A stretch of DNA of 64,000 nucleotides from Ceratotherium simum simum (taxonomy: Eukaryota > Chordata > Mammalia > Perissodactyla > Rhinocerotidae), in the NCBI RefSeq assembly GCF_000283155.1, contig NW_004454210.1, positions 1,821,569-1,885,568 on the forward strand. Reading direction: 5' to 3'. Under the pieces are notes generated by a model. That model made no database searches. It was not told where the DNA came from and saw nothing but the letters and a program-made list of their open reading frames with translations. The position numbers and the translations under genes were made by a program. This document shows, piece after piece, positions 22,001 to 37,912 of this stretch (positions within the stretch are counted from its first letter, which is position 1; each line of letters opens with the position of its first letter).

Positions 22001-24164
22001 CAAGTGCTGCCCTCCCCTCCCCCACCACATGCTTTTGTTGTGTGTGTGGAGGAGTTCGGGGAGACAATTAGAGCTGCAATCAAATGGGGGACAGGTACTG
22101 TTCCCACAGATGCTGGAACCCAGAAGGGGCATGCACAGGCTAGGGGGTCTGGGCCAGCCCCTCCCAACCAGGGGTCTGAGTGGGGACAGGCTCAAAAGGC
22201 AGCCAGGGTGAAGTTCAGGCCCAGTGGAGATGCCAGGCAGCTGGGAAGATGACGTTCTGGCTTGTCCTCCCCCTTCCTGGAGTATAAAGTACACACCTTG
22301 GCGTCACCCCTGTGCTGTGCGGACAGCTGCCTCGGCGGCTGCCTGCCCTCTGTTATTCTTTCCACTCCGCAGGCCGCAGCTCCGGTGGTTTGGCGGGGTG
22401 GCCCGCCCAGGCCCCCACCCTCCCACCCTCCCGGGCAGCCACTTCCATTCCTCCCAATCTGAGTCACTGGCCTGGGGAGTGGGTTCCCTCTCCGGCTCTT
22501 CCCGCTCCCAAGGCTGCCTGTCCATCTGTCCGTCCATCCACAGCTGGCAGCTGAGAAGAGGGAGGTTATCTGCTGAGCGGGTCAGCACCCAGGGCCATGG
22601 GGGTCTAGCAGGCGACTCCCCTCCCAGGGGCACTGGGTGAGAGGCAGGAGAAGGAGGGAAGCCTGGCGGGGGTGGGGGGAGGGGAGGAAGCATTTGTTGA
22701 AACAATTATAGGGAATGTGAGCCTTGACAAGCCCCCTGGTGGTCCCCCCAGACCCTCCTGTGGAATCAGCTCCCATTCTGGGAGAGAGAGAACCAGGGAT
22801 GTGGGCTCCTGCGCCAGTTGCGTTGTTGGAGGAACCAGCAGGAGTGGGGTGAGGGCTTCTAAGCACATCCTTCATCGCGGGAGCCCATCCGGCCCTGCGT
22901 CTGCGCCTGGGAGTCCCCAGGTCTCCCGCGGCCACGGCCCTGGCTCTCCCGGCACCAACCCTGGTGGGAAGTCCGTACCTGCTGCTCCCTCCGCAGGGCT
23001 TTGCCTGGGCCGGAGCTGGTTCCCGATGACCTTTGTCCAGCATTCTTGGCTCACTTTTGGGAATTCCTAGGGAAGCCCCAGAGGGAAACAAAGCAGCTCT
23101 CGCTCCTGTGACAACTGTGGTCAGGGCAGGCAGCTCTGGGGGCTGGGAACCCTTCCCCTCTTCACACTGAGCCGCTCTGCAGGGCACCTTCCCTTGTGCC
23201 CCAGTCCTGACCCCGCCCGCCCCGGACGCGGCCCAGGCCTCCCTCTGCCCTGGCCAGCACCTCCGCCTCCTCCTGGCCTTTGTGGTGGGCGGTGGTTTCT
23301 GGGCTGCCCCGGCTTCGGGAAGTGCCCGCGTTGTTAACCCTGGGCACCGACCCAGGGAGGAGGCCCTGGAGTTTTCCCGGCGCCTGGGAGGCCCTGATGC
23401 CTGTGGAACAGCTGGGCCGGAGGCAGGGGCATGGACTGGGTGACCTCCGAGCAAAGCCTCTGGGGCCTGCGATCTGCCTTTGTGTGGCTTCTCAGTGTCT
23501 CCACCTCAGGGGGGCTCTGAGGAGACTCGTGGGACAGCCAGGTAGAAAGGGACCCCAGGACATCTAGTTAGATCCCTCATGAAACCAGTGGGGAAACTGA
23601 GCCCCAGAGAGGGCAGTGACATGCTGGCTGCCACTGGCGACTCAGAGGCTGGGTCCAGATAAGGGCCCTGGGCCTGGCTGCCGTTCTCTTTTCAGAAGCC
23701 ACAGCCCCAGGGGGCCTGCAGGTGCAGGGTGGCAGTAGGCTTCCTGGGGTCATTCCAGCCCCTGGCCTTGCTCAGGTCCCCTTTCCACCTAGAGGTGAGG
23801 TGTGGCCCCCTGCCCTTGGAGTCCCTCTGCTCAGTCCCAGCTCCCCCTGGGTCCTCCCTGCCCCCAAGGCTTGAGAAGGAGAGATTCAGCCGGCCATCGC
23901 TAGAGGGCGCAGGGAATGTAACCTTGGGGCAGGGCAGGGCTTGTCAGTGGGTTGGTCTGGCCCCTCCTCAGGGAGCAGTGGGGCCCTCAGAGCTCCGCCT
24001 TTGGCCGCCCTGGGCTGGCCCCTTCTGGGCCACTGTGGCCGTGTCAGGTGTGTTTGGGGGGCCTGTAGGCACTTGCCAGGTAACTCGTGCAGTGCCAGAT
24101 GCTGGGCTTCTTGGAGGGGACAGCATCCTCTTAGGGACATGCAGATATTGGCGTTATGTGCTCT

Positions 24165-24265
24165 GTAAGTTGAAAGGAACCACAGAGGTCACCTGGTCCC
24201 ACCTCACCATTTTACAGATGAGGAAACTGAGGCTGGGGGTGACTTGGCCATGATTTCACAGTAAG
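24165..24265 (-). mobile_element. MIR/L2-type fossil in intron 2
   Basis: 'Cacagaggtcacctggtcccacctcaccattttacagatgaggaaactgaggctgg...cacagtaagttggtgg' carries the ancient-repeat core CATTTTACAGATGAGGAAACTGAGG. Family assignment between MIR and L2-like is uncertain. Confidence 0.55.
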
Positions 24266-26254
24266 TTGGTGGGTGATCTGAGGTTAAAAATCATGTCTCT
24301 GGGTGCCCACCCTGCCTTTTCCCACCATCTCACTGTGTCTACGAGCCTAGCTGGCTTTGACTTCGGCTGGTCCTGGTCGGCGTGGTCTCTGCCCTATTCC
24401 CCCTCCACATGCCCACCATTGGGCCCAGGCCTCCCGTGTGCTGGCAGCCCCTGCCCCAGTGCCCTTCAGGACAGACCCTTAGTCTGACCTGGGCTGGCTG
24501 GCTCTGGGCCAAGCGTCACCTCCCTGGCCCAGCCTGCCTTCACCTCCAGCCTCCCCACCGAGGCCTGGTAGCCACCAAGTTATCTTCTGCCCCCCTGATG
24601 AGCCTGCTCAGCTCCCACGCACCACTTTCTGCTCCCCCCACGAGCTCTTTGCTGTTTTATAAAGGCTGTTAGTTGGCTGGCGTCCGGCTCTGGGGGCAGG
24701 GCCCCACCCCCACCCCAAAAGACTCTTTGACCAAGAGGAACCTGTGGTCCTAAGGCCACCAGGGTGGGCGGCTGAGGCAGAGAGGGCTGCCTTTATCCCT
24801 CACCCTCTGAAGGGAGATGGCAGCTGAATGCCCCCCTGGAAATTCCCGGGACCCTTGCAACAGAACCAGGTGTGAGTGACCTGTCCAGGCCTGGGCTGCC
24901 CTGGGCCACCTCCGCTCATCCTTCTACCTTCCAGCCTGCCCCTCAGTAGCAGGAGCAGCCCCAAACACTGCTGGCTTTTCTGCCCCTTGCCGGCCTCCTT
25001 CCCTCCCTCCCTCTGCCCACCGGGAATTTCGGAATGAAAGTGCTATTGTGAACGCCTGGCTGGGCCACTGAAGGGCCAGCACTGTTATTTCTGCAAACCA
25101 GCCCTCCCATTAGCCATGCAGGGCCCAGGCCAGGAAAATGTTACCTTTTCCTCCCTGAGCTGACTGCAGGGGAAATTCTCACATTTACAGTTTGTGCGGT
25201 GGTTGTGTTTGGGGGGCAGGGGGGAGGGCGGGCGCGTGTGTGTGGTTTGCGGGGGGCAGGGTTGGGGGGGCCAGAGGAATATTTGTCTCCTTCCTCTGCG
25301 CTGCCCCTCCCCTCTCTGCCTTCTCCGATGACCTTTCCCTGGATGCTGGGGCGGGGAGGCACCCCCCTCCTGCTCCAGACTCTGGGGGGGATGGCAGTTG
25401 TTGGTTACAGAGTGAGACCCACAGCCCGTCGGTAAATAAACTAACATCCTTCCCTCTCTTATAACCATGGGCAGCAGCCTGGAAACCGTGTGCAGGGGCA
25501 TCTGGGTGAGGAGGGGGTGGGAGGGGGTTGCTGAGGAATCAGGAGGGCAGAAAGCAGGAGAGGTAGAAACAGGACTGGCTACTTAAAATGGACCTGGAAG
25601 ATGCAGGGAATTAAAAGGGCTTCTGTTTGGCTTTGTGATATTTTGGGGTGGAAAGCCTTGCCCGCATCCCCCTGCCTCCAGACTCAGCCTCACTGAAGAT
25701 ATTTTGATGGCAGAGTTGGTAACAGACTCCCTAGGATCTCCACCCAGTAGAGATGGAGCGAGGGCAATTGTGGGTCTCAGGAAGTCTTGCTTGCAGTCTA
25801 GCCTCAGACTTTCTTGTTTTCCTATCAATGGAGTAGAAGAGCCACCTACTGCTTTCCACCTCTTCCTTGTTTAGTCTGTTTACCTGTGTTCCACTCCTCA
25901 TGGGCACTTCTGCCCTGTGGCCTAGGAATTCTGGAATGGGCCCCTGCAGTGGAGGAGTGGTCTCCCCTCCAGCCTCGCCCAGCCTCCTCTTGTGTTGCCC
26001 CCTATGGTTGGTATGGCCACATTGGCCACAGACCTGTTGGCAGCTGGACTGCCCAGTCCCCAGGGCTTTGTCATTGCTTGGAGAACATGCTTCTTTGGGG
26101 GTCAAGAAAGGAGATGATAGCTCAGGTCACCCCGTGAGTGATGTGAAGTTCCCGACTTTGAATAGAAATACTTATGAACTGTTTTAATTCTGTCCTTGCC
26201 CCACTTCTCCCCACCGTCCAAAGACTCAGGTAGTAGGAGGGAGGTTCAGAATAG

Positions 26255-26939
<685 letters not shown>

Positions 26940-27095
26940 GGCATTCAAGCTCGGCAGATCCTTCAGAAGGGCCTGGAAAAGGCGATCCGGGAGAAGCTGC
27001 AGTGCACCCAGGGCAAAGACTACTTGGATGCACTGGACATCCTCATCGAGAGCAGCAAGGAGCACGGGAAGGAGATGACCATGCAGGAGCTGAAG
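26940..27095 (+). CDS. CYP26B1: CYP26B1 exon 4 (residues 236-287)
   Basis: Encodes [20 protein letters not shown] ... to EMTMQELK, 52 codons, phase 0. It covers the G-H helices and the segment leading into the I helix. The acceptor is TTCTCCCCTCAG|GGC and the donor AAG|GTGGGC. This helical, charged exon is one of the more divergent parts among CYP26 paralogues, and it reads as the B1 type. Confidence 0.97.
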
Positions 27096-29761
<2,666 letters not shown>

Positions 29762-32394
29762 CCATGCCTGGCCCGCACCCCCACCTCAGCCCCGCCAGGC
29801 CATGGGGGTGGGAGGCAATGGAAGGCTAGAAACCTGTGTGTGGGAGGGGGCTGGAACCTGGGGAAGGGGGAGCGGCCCCCCAGACCTCGCCCTCCCCTGT
29901 TCCCCGTCCCTGGCAAACCCTACCCACAGCCCAAAGGGCCCCATCCTCTGAGGGACGGGGGCCCTTCTCCTGGCTCCTGCTTCCCTCCAGTCTCTCTCCA
30001 GTTTCCACCAGCTTAGCTCCCGGAAAAGGGCATGGTGGGGGCTCTGCATGCCTGTTACAGTGTTAAATTCAGTCAGCTCATGCTGCAGCGTCTGCTTGTG
30101 AGGTTCCCAACTGGTCCGTCCCCTCCCATTCCTTTTGGACACTTTCAGTTTGAGGTCAGGTGGTTGACACGGGGGAGGGAGGAAAGGAGGTGCCACCTGT
30201 GGGGCTCTCTTCAGCACCCCTCACCCTCCTGCCTCTGGAGAGCCCCTCCCAGGGGTGTGGCCTCCGGGGAACAGCATCCTGGGTAAAGAATAGAGTCACC
30301 CTTGGTGAGGGCAGGGGCTTCAACCAGCCTGGAGGGCCCCGCCCCTTTACTGGTTTGGACATTTGAAATTACCTATTGCTGCTACTTTTTCTCTCCTCTA
30401 ACCTTGGGGCAAAGGAGCCCCAGGCCCTGTCCTCCCAGCATCCTCCCTGGTGGCCCTGGGCTCGCGCACTGACATCCCCATCTTCCCGCCAGGCAGCCTT
30501 GAGCCCACTCTGCTCCTCTGTTACACACCTGCCCAAGGCCCTTGGCTCCTGGGCTGCCCCCCCTGCACCCACGCCCCATATTTATTCACTGATATAACCG
30601 AGTCTTGGTGTTGCTGGGGGCTAGAACAAGCATCTCCTCCGTCCCCTAGCCTCTGTCTCCAGATGTCCCGGGCAGGACTTCTGTGAGTGACGCAGCACCC
30701 TCCCCCACCAGGGTTAACAGCTCCCCCAGGCTCCAGACCTCCTGTGGGTTCAACCTCAGAGCCTCACTCCGGGGGAGTAATCTGGCGCCTTGGCCTTTGT
30801 CCCCTGGTGGAAAAGGGGAGATGGCCCACGGCCTCCCTCCCCACTCTGTCAAAAACCCTGATCAGGTCGGGGTTTGGAGGCCGCCACGATCTCCTGCTAG
30901 GCCACTGTTCACCCTGGTGCCCCCACTCCGGCTAGTGAGTATGGGGAAGGATACGGGTTCTTTCTTCTGACGGGGAGCAAGGGCCTCCGTCGTCCCTTCC
31001 TTGACCCTCACCCTTTGCCCTTGGAAAGGTGTCCTTGAAGTCCCTTCGCACCTCTATGCCACTGTCTGCTTAGCCCAGCTCAGGGGTGTGGGGACAAGAT
31101 GAAAGCAAGGGAGGTGAGCATAGAAGGCAGCCTCTCCTCAGAGCGGCCTCGGCCCTCGGCCGGGTCTGGAGGCAGCTGCGGGGCGGCTGCAGAGCAGCAG
31201 AAGGAGGGTACGTGCGGTTTGTCAGAAGTGACTTGGTTGAAAATGGCGGTCGGGATGATGGGGAAAGAGGAGTAGCTCCTGGCCCTGGCATTTTGAGTGT
31301 TGGCAGTTTGGGGTGCCTCCCAGGGATGGTTGGGGGCCTTGGTGAGTCTCTATGCAATTTTGTCTGTTTTCAGGTTTTTCTTTGCTTTCTGTGTTTCTCT
31401 GCTGGCTTTTGATGTTATAAAAGCAGTGAATCCTTTTTACAAGAAAATCAAAACCACACAGAAGAATGCAGGACGGCCATCCTCCTAATTGCCTCTCCAA
31501 GCAGTGACCACTACGAGCAGCTCAGTGGTCCCTCCGACCATGTTCGGTGGGCCAACGGCCAACGCCCCCCCTCCTTCCCCACCTGCTCACGCCCACCTTG
31601 TGGTGGCTTCACGGGAGTGGGCTCATGCCCAACGGACTGTTCCATAACCCCCATTCTCAAGGGTTTCATTTGGTCCCTACTTTTTCACTATCAAAAAACA
31701 GTTCAGGACAGACATTATTGGCCAAAATAGACATTTAAAAAAAATTAGTAAAATCTCTCAATCTCCCCACATTCTGAAAAACAGGCAAAAAATGTGTCAA
31801 GACTCATCAAAGCTTGCAAAATAGCTGCATGGTCCACCAGAATGTGTTACCCACAAAAAAGCCCAGTGTCTGGAAGGTTCTTTCTCCTTGAAGCTGACCC
31901 AGCTTGCCCTGAACCATCTGTTTTTGACTGAGAATCTAGGAGCCCTCCAGCCCGGCCCTGGGGAGGGCTCTGGGAGGCCTCAGATGCCTTTGGTGGGGGA
32001 GGCCAGCCTGGGAGGAGCAGAGAAAAGGCTGAGAGGGAGGGAGGAAGGAAGGATCATTTGCCCCGCTGGGTCTCAAAGGCAACAAGAAGAGAACTGAAGA
32101 AGGCTCTTGACTGGCTGACAGGAGGGCTCCAATGTCGAAATTCATCCCTCTCTCCTCTCGCCGTCCATCCATCCGTGTCTGTGTTTGTGTGTAGGTTTTA
32201 TAGAGGTTAACATTAGATGGGTGGTGTTTCCTCACTTACCATTCCTAACTATTGTAACTTGACGTTAAAAAGACAAAACCCCACAAAACACTTCCTGCCA
32301 TGGGCTTGCAGAATGAAGCACTTTCGATGTTGGGCGCTGGCGTTTGTTCTGGGCACCATCCGGACCCTGCCCAGGTCGCTAGAATATTATTTTA

Positions 32395-32770
32395 TACACA
32401 AAACTTTTTTTTCATAAATGTTATAATTTTGTGTCTGTCTTTATAAACTATTATAAGTACTATTTTTGTTATAATTCAAAATAGATATTTAGTATAAAGT
32501 TTTTGCTGTTAAATATTTGTTATTTAGTAAAATATGAATTTTTTCTCTATTGTAAACATGGTTCAAAATATTAATATGTTTTTATCACAGTTGTTTTAAT
32601 AATGAAAAAGCACTTGTGTGTTTTGTTTTGATATGAAACTGGTGCCGTGTGAGTGTTCTTGCTGTCATGTGGTTTTAATCTGTATATAATATTCCATGTT
32701 GCATATTAAAAAAATGAATGTTGTGCATTTTGTGATTTTGGAAATACTCACTGTGGCTCTTTTATAGGCT
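32395..32770 (+). promoter_or_regulatory. AU-rich 3'UTR block with Pumilio-type site
   Basis: Roughly 375 bases of AU-rich sequence with ATTTA words near 32,490 and 32,522 and TGTATATA (32,681-32,688). Such blocks usually control mRNA stability and translation. Function is inferred only from motifs. Confidence 0.45.
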
Positions 32771-32775
32771 TCCAT

Positions 32776-32781
32776 AATAAA
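32776..32781 (+). terminator. CYP26B1: Polyadenylation signal AATAAA of CYP26B1
   Basis: A canonical AATAAA follows the AU-rich block, with GT-rich sequence (GTTTGGCTCTCTGGTCTCTG) 15-35 bases downstream. Cleavage would fall near 32,795-32,800. A weaker ATTAAA lies at 32,705-32,710 and could be an alternative signal. Confidence 0.7.
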
Positions 32782-32797
32782 CCGTGGGGACTTACCC

Positions 32798-35689
32798 CCG
32801 TTTGGCTCTCTGGTCTCTGCCTTCGCAGCCTCTCTGAAGGGGTCCTCCTGGCCACCCACATTCCCTCAGCAATGCCCAGTGCCATCTGTCAGGCAGGAAG
32901 CTCTTCCCCACACATGCGGCCTGGGAGGCCAGCCCACCATTCCTTGTGCGTGGGCGCAGAGAGGTCCGTGGCAGTGTCCTGCGAGGAGTAGGTTCCCCTG
33001 GAGAGGGAGAGATGGAACTGGAAGGCCACAAGCCCCAGAGACCTGTTCGGGGATGGGGCACCCGGGAGCCGGCTCCCCTGGCCGAGTGTGGCTCTGACTT
33101 GCTGGGCCAGGTGTCTCAGTGCTGGACACGGCAACGTAGAGCCCTGGGGGCCTGTCCTCAGAGTCCATCTTGTTTACTTGAGGGAGGACACGTGTCCACA
33201 GCCACACAGCAAACCGGGGAGCAGAAGTCAGTTCTCTTGACTTCCAGGCTTGTGCCCCACGAGGTGCTACTCAGAACCTGTTTCGTGGGTGTTGCAGGAT
33301 CAACTAGAGTCCCTGATCAAATATGTTTGAGGAAGAGGTTCAGGCAGGTGCCTTCACTGCAGGGCTTCTAGGGACCTTGCGCCTGAGACTGGGCATGCTA
33401 AGGGGCCTCACAATGTAGAGTGGACGCAGGTCACAGGGCTCCCAAGCCCATTTTATGACTGAAACCGTGTCCTCTTTGCCGATTATCACACTATGAAAAG
33501 CTGCTCCGCAGCCTGACTGTCACAGAGCCTGGAGGTGAGGCAGGCAAAGGGCGCGTCCAGGAATGTCCAGGGTGTTTCCCAGGACCAAGGGGCTGTGGGT
33601 GGGGAGGAAGGGCAATGAGAGGCAGAGCTGTGGCCCTTGGAGCTGCACCAGGAACCAGGGAGGGCCTGGTGCCAGAAAGGGCAAGGCCTCACAGTGCCAA
33701 TGCTGGCCGGAGCCGCTGCCTGGCCCGGTCCCTTCCCCACAGTCTGGCGGGGGATGGCCCCCTCAGCTGGCCTGAGAAAGGCTTTTGTGGCTGCAGAGTT
33801 TCTTTTCGATTCAGTCAGACCCAACTTCGCTAGAGCCCCCAGGCCCAGGGAGCAGGGCCTCTCCGGACCTGGACCAGCCACGGGGCCTGGCTACCCAGAA
33901 GAGAGTCACCAACGTCTTCCAAACAATGCCCCTAGGGCAAGACACTCAGCAAGCCCTGACCACCCGGGGCCATCTTTCTGCTTCCCCTGCCCCCTCCCCA
34001 CCTTGCCCAGGCCTGCTCTCCCTGGGTCCTAACCTCCACCCTGGGGAGGAGGAGAGCCAGGGTGATTCCCCTGTTTTCCATAAGATAAAGCAGAGTCTCA
34101 GCGGGGCAAGGACTTTCCCACGGTCACACGGAAGCGGAGGGTAGTCCCTGTGCCATAATCAGGGCCACCTGCCCCACTCAGCACACACCCACTCTGAGGG
34201 GCTCCCTCAGAGGCCTCTAGGGTCAGCAAGAGGCAGCAGTGAACACCCCCAGCTTCTACCAGGAAACACGCCAGCAGAAGGTAGTAGTTTTTCAGAGTGT
34301 AAATTCCATCTCTCCCGGCGGAATGTCCTGTGTGGCAGCAGAGGTGAAGGAAGCGTGGTCCTTGGGCTGCCCTCAGTCTGACCGCCCTGCCACCAGGCGG
34401 GAGGGCCCTGCCGGGCGGGTGGCTCGTTTGTCATCACTCAGTCTGTCCTTGCCTCCCCCCCCGGGCCCAGTGGGTCAATGTCCTCCTGCCTGCCGGCCTG
34501 TCCCTCCTGCGGCCGCCTGTCCCCCGGGATCTCCTGGCCTGGAAGGAGAACACAGGCTGTTGTGGACAGGCAAACACGGCCGCTGTTTGTCCAGGGATTG
34601 GGGCGCCAGTTTGGAGGGAACTCGCAGACCGCACATTCTGCCACCTCCCAGCACTTTTCCAAAACAGCCTGGCCTTGGCTGGGCCTGGCTGCCTGGGGTG
34701 GCCGGGGGCTGGGAGCCAGGAACAGGGCAGGGAAAGCAGGGCCTTGGGGCCAGCGGGGTGAGGTGACCAGGTGAGGCTGAGACAGCACTCCATCAGAGCC
34801 AGCCTGGTCTTCTTTGATGTGCCTTAGAGGGAAGGAGAAAGAGAGAGACTGACTGTGTGTATCTGTGTTGGGGGCTAAAGCAAAAACACACTTGACTTGT
34901 CTCAGAGTCTTCGGGCTGAGCCAGCCAGGCTCCATTCCTCGTAGAGGTTCTGGTGTGCTGAGCAGGGCGTAGAGGCACTGATGGTGGGACAGTGGGCTGG
35001 GACTTCGGTTCAGCTCCTCATCTCCCAGCTGACCACCCTTTCACCAGAAGAGATTGGTCTGGCCCAAGGTTCAGCCTCCACTGGCCTCACCTCCAGGAAC
35101 TCTGGCTTCCCAGGAGACACTTATTCCAGCCCTTTTAGTCTTGGCCTCCTCCCAGTAAAGAGAACCCTGCCCCTTTACCCACCAAGCGCTGGTACTCTAA
35201 GACTCTGCCCCCTCCATTGATCCCCCATCCTGCACAGCAGTTGAGTGACAGGTGATCCCACAAAGACTTCCATGTGTGGTGCTGGGACACCACTCCTGGA
35301 GGGAGCTGGGTCAGCTCTAGAGGCTGTCCCAGGCACAGTAGGGGTTCCTTGGCAGTAGCCATGTGGCCAGGTTGCTGGCCCACCTGAGGGTACTAGGCTC
35401 CCTGGGAGGGAATGTGGGTAGTCTGGGAGGCAGTGCCCACCTGCCTGGCTATGGCCCCCTCCTTCCTGGCTTGTCTGCACCCACAGAAGCCCTTCTTGCC
35501 TTGCCTGGTGTAGACTTGACATGTTGGTAAGTCCTTCCTTCCAAGAATTTCTTCCTCTCGGACTCAGGCTTCGATTCCCTCTGAGCCATATGTTATGTAG
35601 AATGTATTATGGGTGGTGCCCTCTGGAGGTGTGCAGCGAGAAAGCCTCACCTTGAGCCCATAACTACAGTGGTCACATAGCAATCCCCT
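32798..35689. other. Intergenic downstream flank, no gene seen
   Basis: GC-rich unique sequence. Weak MIR-like words occur at about 33,160-33,290 and 34,060-34,140 (for example 'aagactttcccacggtcacacggaag'). Overlapping open frames of 100-175 codons occur on both strands at 33,480-34,940; they lack domains and splice context, so I do not call a gene. Confidence 0.5.
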
Positions 35690-36112
35690 GCAAGGACTCT
35701 GATTGGCCCAATTTGAGTCTCATGCCCTTTCCCTGGGAAGGAGAATGGCTATCTCTGATTGGTTGCCCTGGGGTTGGGGCAGAGAGGTGGCATGTGATTG
35801 GCAGGTAGAGGTGGGAGGGAAGTGTGGGAGGGGACAAATGGAAGTGAAAGTTACCCCAGAGCACAGCCAAGGAGGGAGGAGAAGGAGCCTAGCTCTAAAG
35901 TGAGGAAAGACCAGGGTTGCTGAAGTGATGTGCCAGAAAGGCAGGAAGGTGGGTGGCTGATGAATGGCATTTCAAGAGTGCAGAAGCTCTTAAGTGGAAG
36001 CCCTGGCTGCTTCACGGAGGATATTTGCATTACTATGATGTCAACTCGTCTGTGAAAACAAAGTCTGCCATGCATCCAAGGGCTTTCTGTGACTGTGCAG
36101 AGTGTTTTGTTG
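35690..36112. repeat. Diverged duplicated segment, copy A
   Basis: The part from about 35,800 aligns along its length to 40,875-41,115. Shared words: 'ggaggggacaaatggaagt' / 'ggaggggacagatggaaat', 'catttcaagagtgcagaagctct' / 'cattttaagagtagagaagctct', and 'aagggctttctgtgactgtg' / 'aagggctttgtgtgactctg'. Identity is roughly 70% by eye. The upstream portion also has internal repeats around 'ctctgattgg'. The family is unknown to me; it may be an old interspersed repeat or a local duplication split by L1 insertions. Confidence 0.6.
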
Positions 36113-36114
36113 TG

Positions 36115-37222
36115 AAATAATTACAGATTCACAGGAAGCTGCAAAGACAGTGTAAGAGAGGTCCTGTGCACCCTTCACCCAGTTTCCCCCAATGGCTTCT
36201 TACATAATTATAGTACAATATCAAAACCAGGAAAATGACATTGGGACAATGTGTATGTATAGTTTGATGCTATTTTATCACACATGTAGATTTGCACAAC
36301 CACCACTGCAATCAAGATACGGAATTATTGCATTACCACAAAGACCTCACTCACTCTTTATAGTCACTTCCCAACTTCCCTCATTCCTCCACTTTCCCTA
36401 ACCCCTGGCAACCACTAATCTGCTCTCCATCTCTATAATTTTTTTCATTTCAAGAAGGTTATATAAATGGAATAATTCAGTATGTGATCTTTTGAGATTG
36501 GCTTTTTTTCACATAGCATTATGTCCTGAAGAGCAATCCAAGTGTGTGTATGAATAGTTTGTTTCTTTTTGTTGCTGAGTAGTAGAGTAGAGTATGGGTG
36601 TACCAGTTTGTTTAAGGATTCATTCATTGAAGGATATTTGTGTTGTTTTCAGTTTTTGGCTAGTACAATTATGTTGAGGTAACCTCCTTCTATTCCTAGT
36701 TTGTTGAGTGTTTTTGTCAAGACGGGGTGTTGAATTTTGTAAAGTGCTTTTTCTCCATCAGTTGAGATGACAATGTTATTTTTTCCCCCTTCATTCTGTT
36801 AATGTGTTGTATTACACTGATTGATTTTTGTGTGTTGAACCATCCTTGCCTTCTAGGAATAGATTCTACTTGATCATGGTATATAATCCTTTTAAGGTGC
36901 TGTTGAATTCTGTTTGCTGGTATTTTGTTGAAGATTTTTGCTGCAATATTCATCTGGGATATTGGCCTGTAGTTTTCTTTTCTTGTGGTGTTTTTGTCTG
37001 ACTTTGATATCAGAGTAATGCTGGCCTCATAGAATAAGTTTGGAAGCATTCTTTCCTCTTCAATTTACTGGAAAAGTTTGAAGAGGATTGGTGTTAATTA
37101 TTCTGTAAATATGTGGTAGAATTTATCAATGAAGTCATCTGGTCCTGGGCTTTTCTTTGTTGGGAGGAGATTTGCTAATATTTTGTTGAGGTTTTTTGCA
37201 TTCATGTTTATAAGAGATTATA
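36115..37222 (-). mobile_element. L1 element, 3' half, antisense
   Basis: The top strand reads L1 3'UTR then ORF2 backward. A degraded minus-strand frame at 36,717-37,049 translates to the reverse-transcriptase region ([43 protein letters not shown]). Old, with stops. The break near 37,222 is where the same ORF2 segment starts again in a second L1. Confidence 0.85.
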
Positions 37223-37663
37223 TTCAGTAGTTTTCTTTTTTTGTACTGTTTTTGTCTGGTTTTGGTATCAGAGTAATAATGGCTTCATAAAATGTCTTTA
37301 GAAGATACTCTCTCCTCTTCTATTTTTTGGAAGAGATTGTATAAAATTGCTATTGATTCTTCTTTAAATGTTTGGTAGAGTTTTCCAGTGAAACCATCTG
37401 GACCTGGACATTTCTCTTTTGGGAACTTTTAAATAATGAATTCAATTTCTTTAATGGTTATAGAACTATTTTAAATGATCTATTTCATCTTAGTTGAGTT
37501 TTGGTAATTTATGGTTTTCAAGAATTGGTCCATTTCTTCTAAGATGTTGAATTTGTGAGTGTAAAGTTGTTTATATTATTTTCTTATTATCTTTATAATG
37601 GGTGCAGGATCTGTAGTGATATTCCGTGTTTCATCCCTGATATTGGTAATTTGTGTCTTCTCT

Positions 37664-37912
37664 CTCTCTTTTTTTTTTTTTGTGAGGAAGATTTGCCCTG
37701 AGCTAACATCTGTTTCCAATTTTCCTCTTTTTTTGCTTGAGGAAGATTAGTGCTGAGCTAACATCTGTGCCACTCTTCATCTATTTTGTATGTGGGACAC
37801 CACCTCAGCGTGGCTGATGAATGGTAGGTCCACGCCTGGGATCCGAACGCACAAACCCCAGGCCACTAAAGCGAGTGTGCCAAACTTAACCACTATGCCA
37901 CAGGGCCAGTCC
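37664..37912 (-). mobile_element. ERE SINE (reverse), inside an L1
   Basis: A poly-T start, GTGAGGAAGAT, two GAGCTAACATCT blocks, GGGATCCGAAC and a terminal GGGCCAGTCC mark a full reverse-oriented ERE. It is flanked by a 12-bp target-site duplication with one mismatch: TGTGTCTTCTCT (37,652-37,663) and TGTGCCTTCTCT (37,913-37,924). Confidence 0.93.

Larger units (their letters stand above)
29762..32797 (+). other. CYP26B1: CYP26B1 3'UTR
   Basis: About 3.0 kb from the stop to just past an AATAAA, a length consistent with the long 3'UTR of the human gene. The first 2.5 kb is GC-rich. It includes a CpG-rich patch with a YY1-like AAAATGGCGG at 31,240-31,249. The last 400 bases are very AU-rich, with two ATTTA words and a perfect Pumilio-type UGUAUAUA at 32,681-32,688. 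I see no ERE or L1 insertion. The 3' boundary is inferred from the polyadenylation signal. Confidence 0.7.

Noticed and set aside
22282..22292. TATA-like GTATAAAG in intron 2
   Set aside because: No accompanying GC box, initiator or open first exon stands out. Single TATA words are common by chance.
22582..23454. 290-codon minus-strand open frame in intron 2
   Set aside because: GC-rich, P/G/R/A-biased, no recognisable domain, overlapped by open frames on the other strand, inside a clean CYP26B1 intron.
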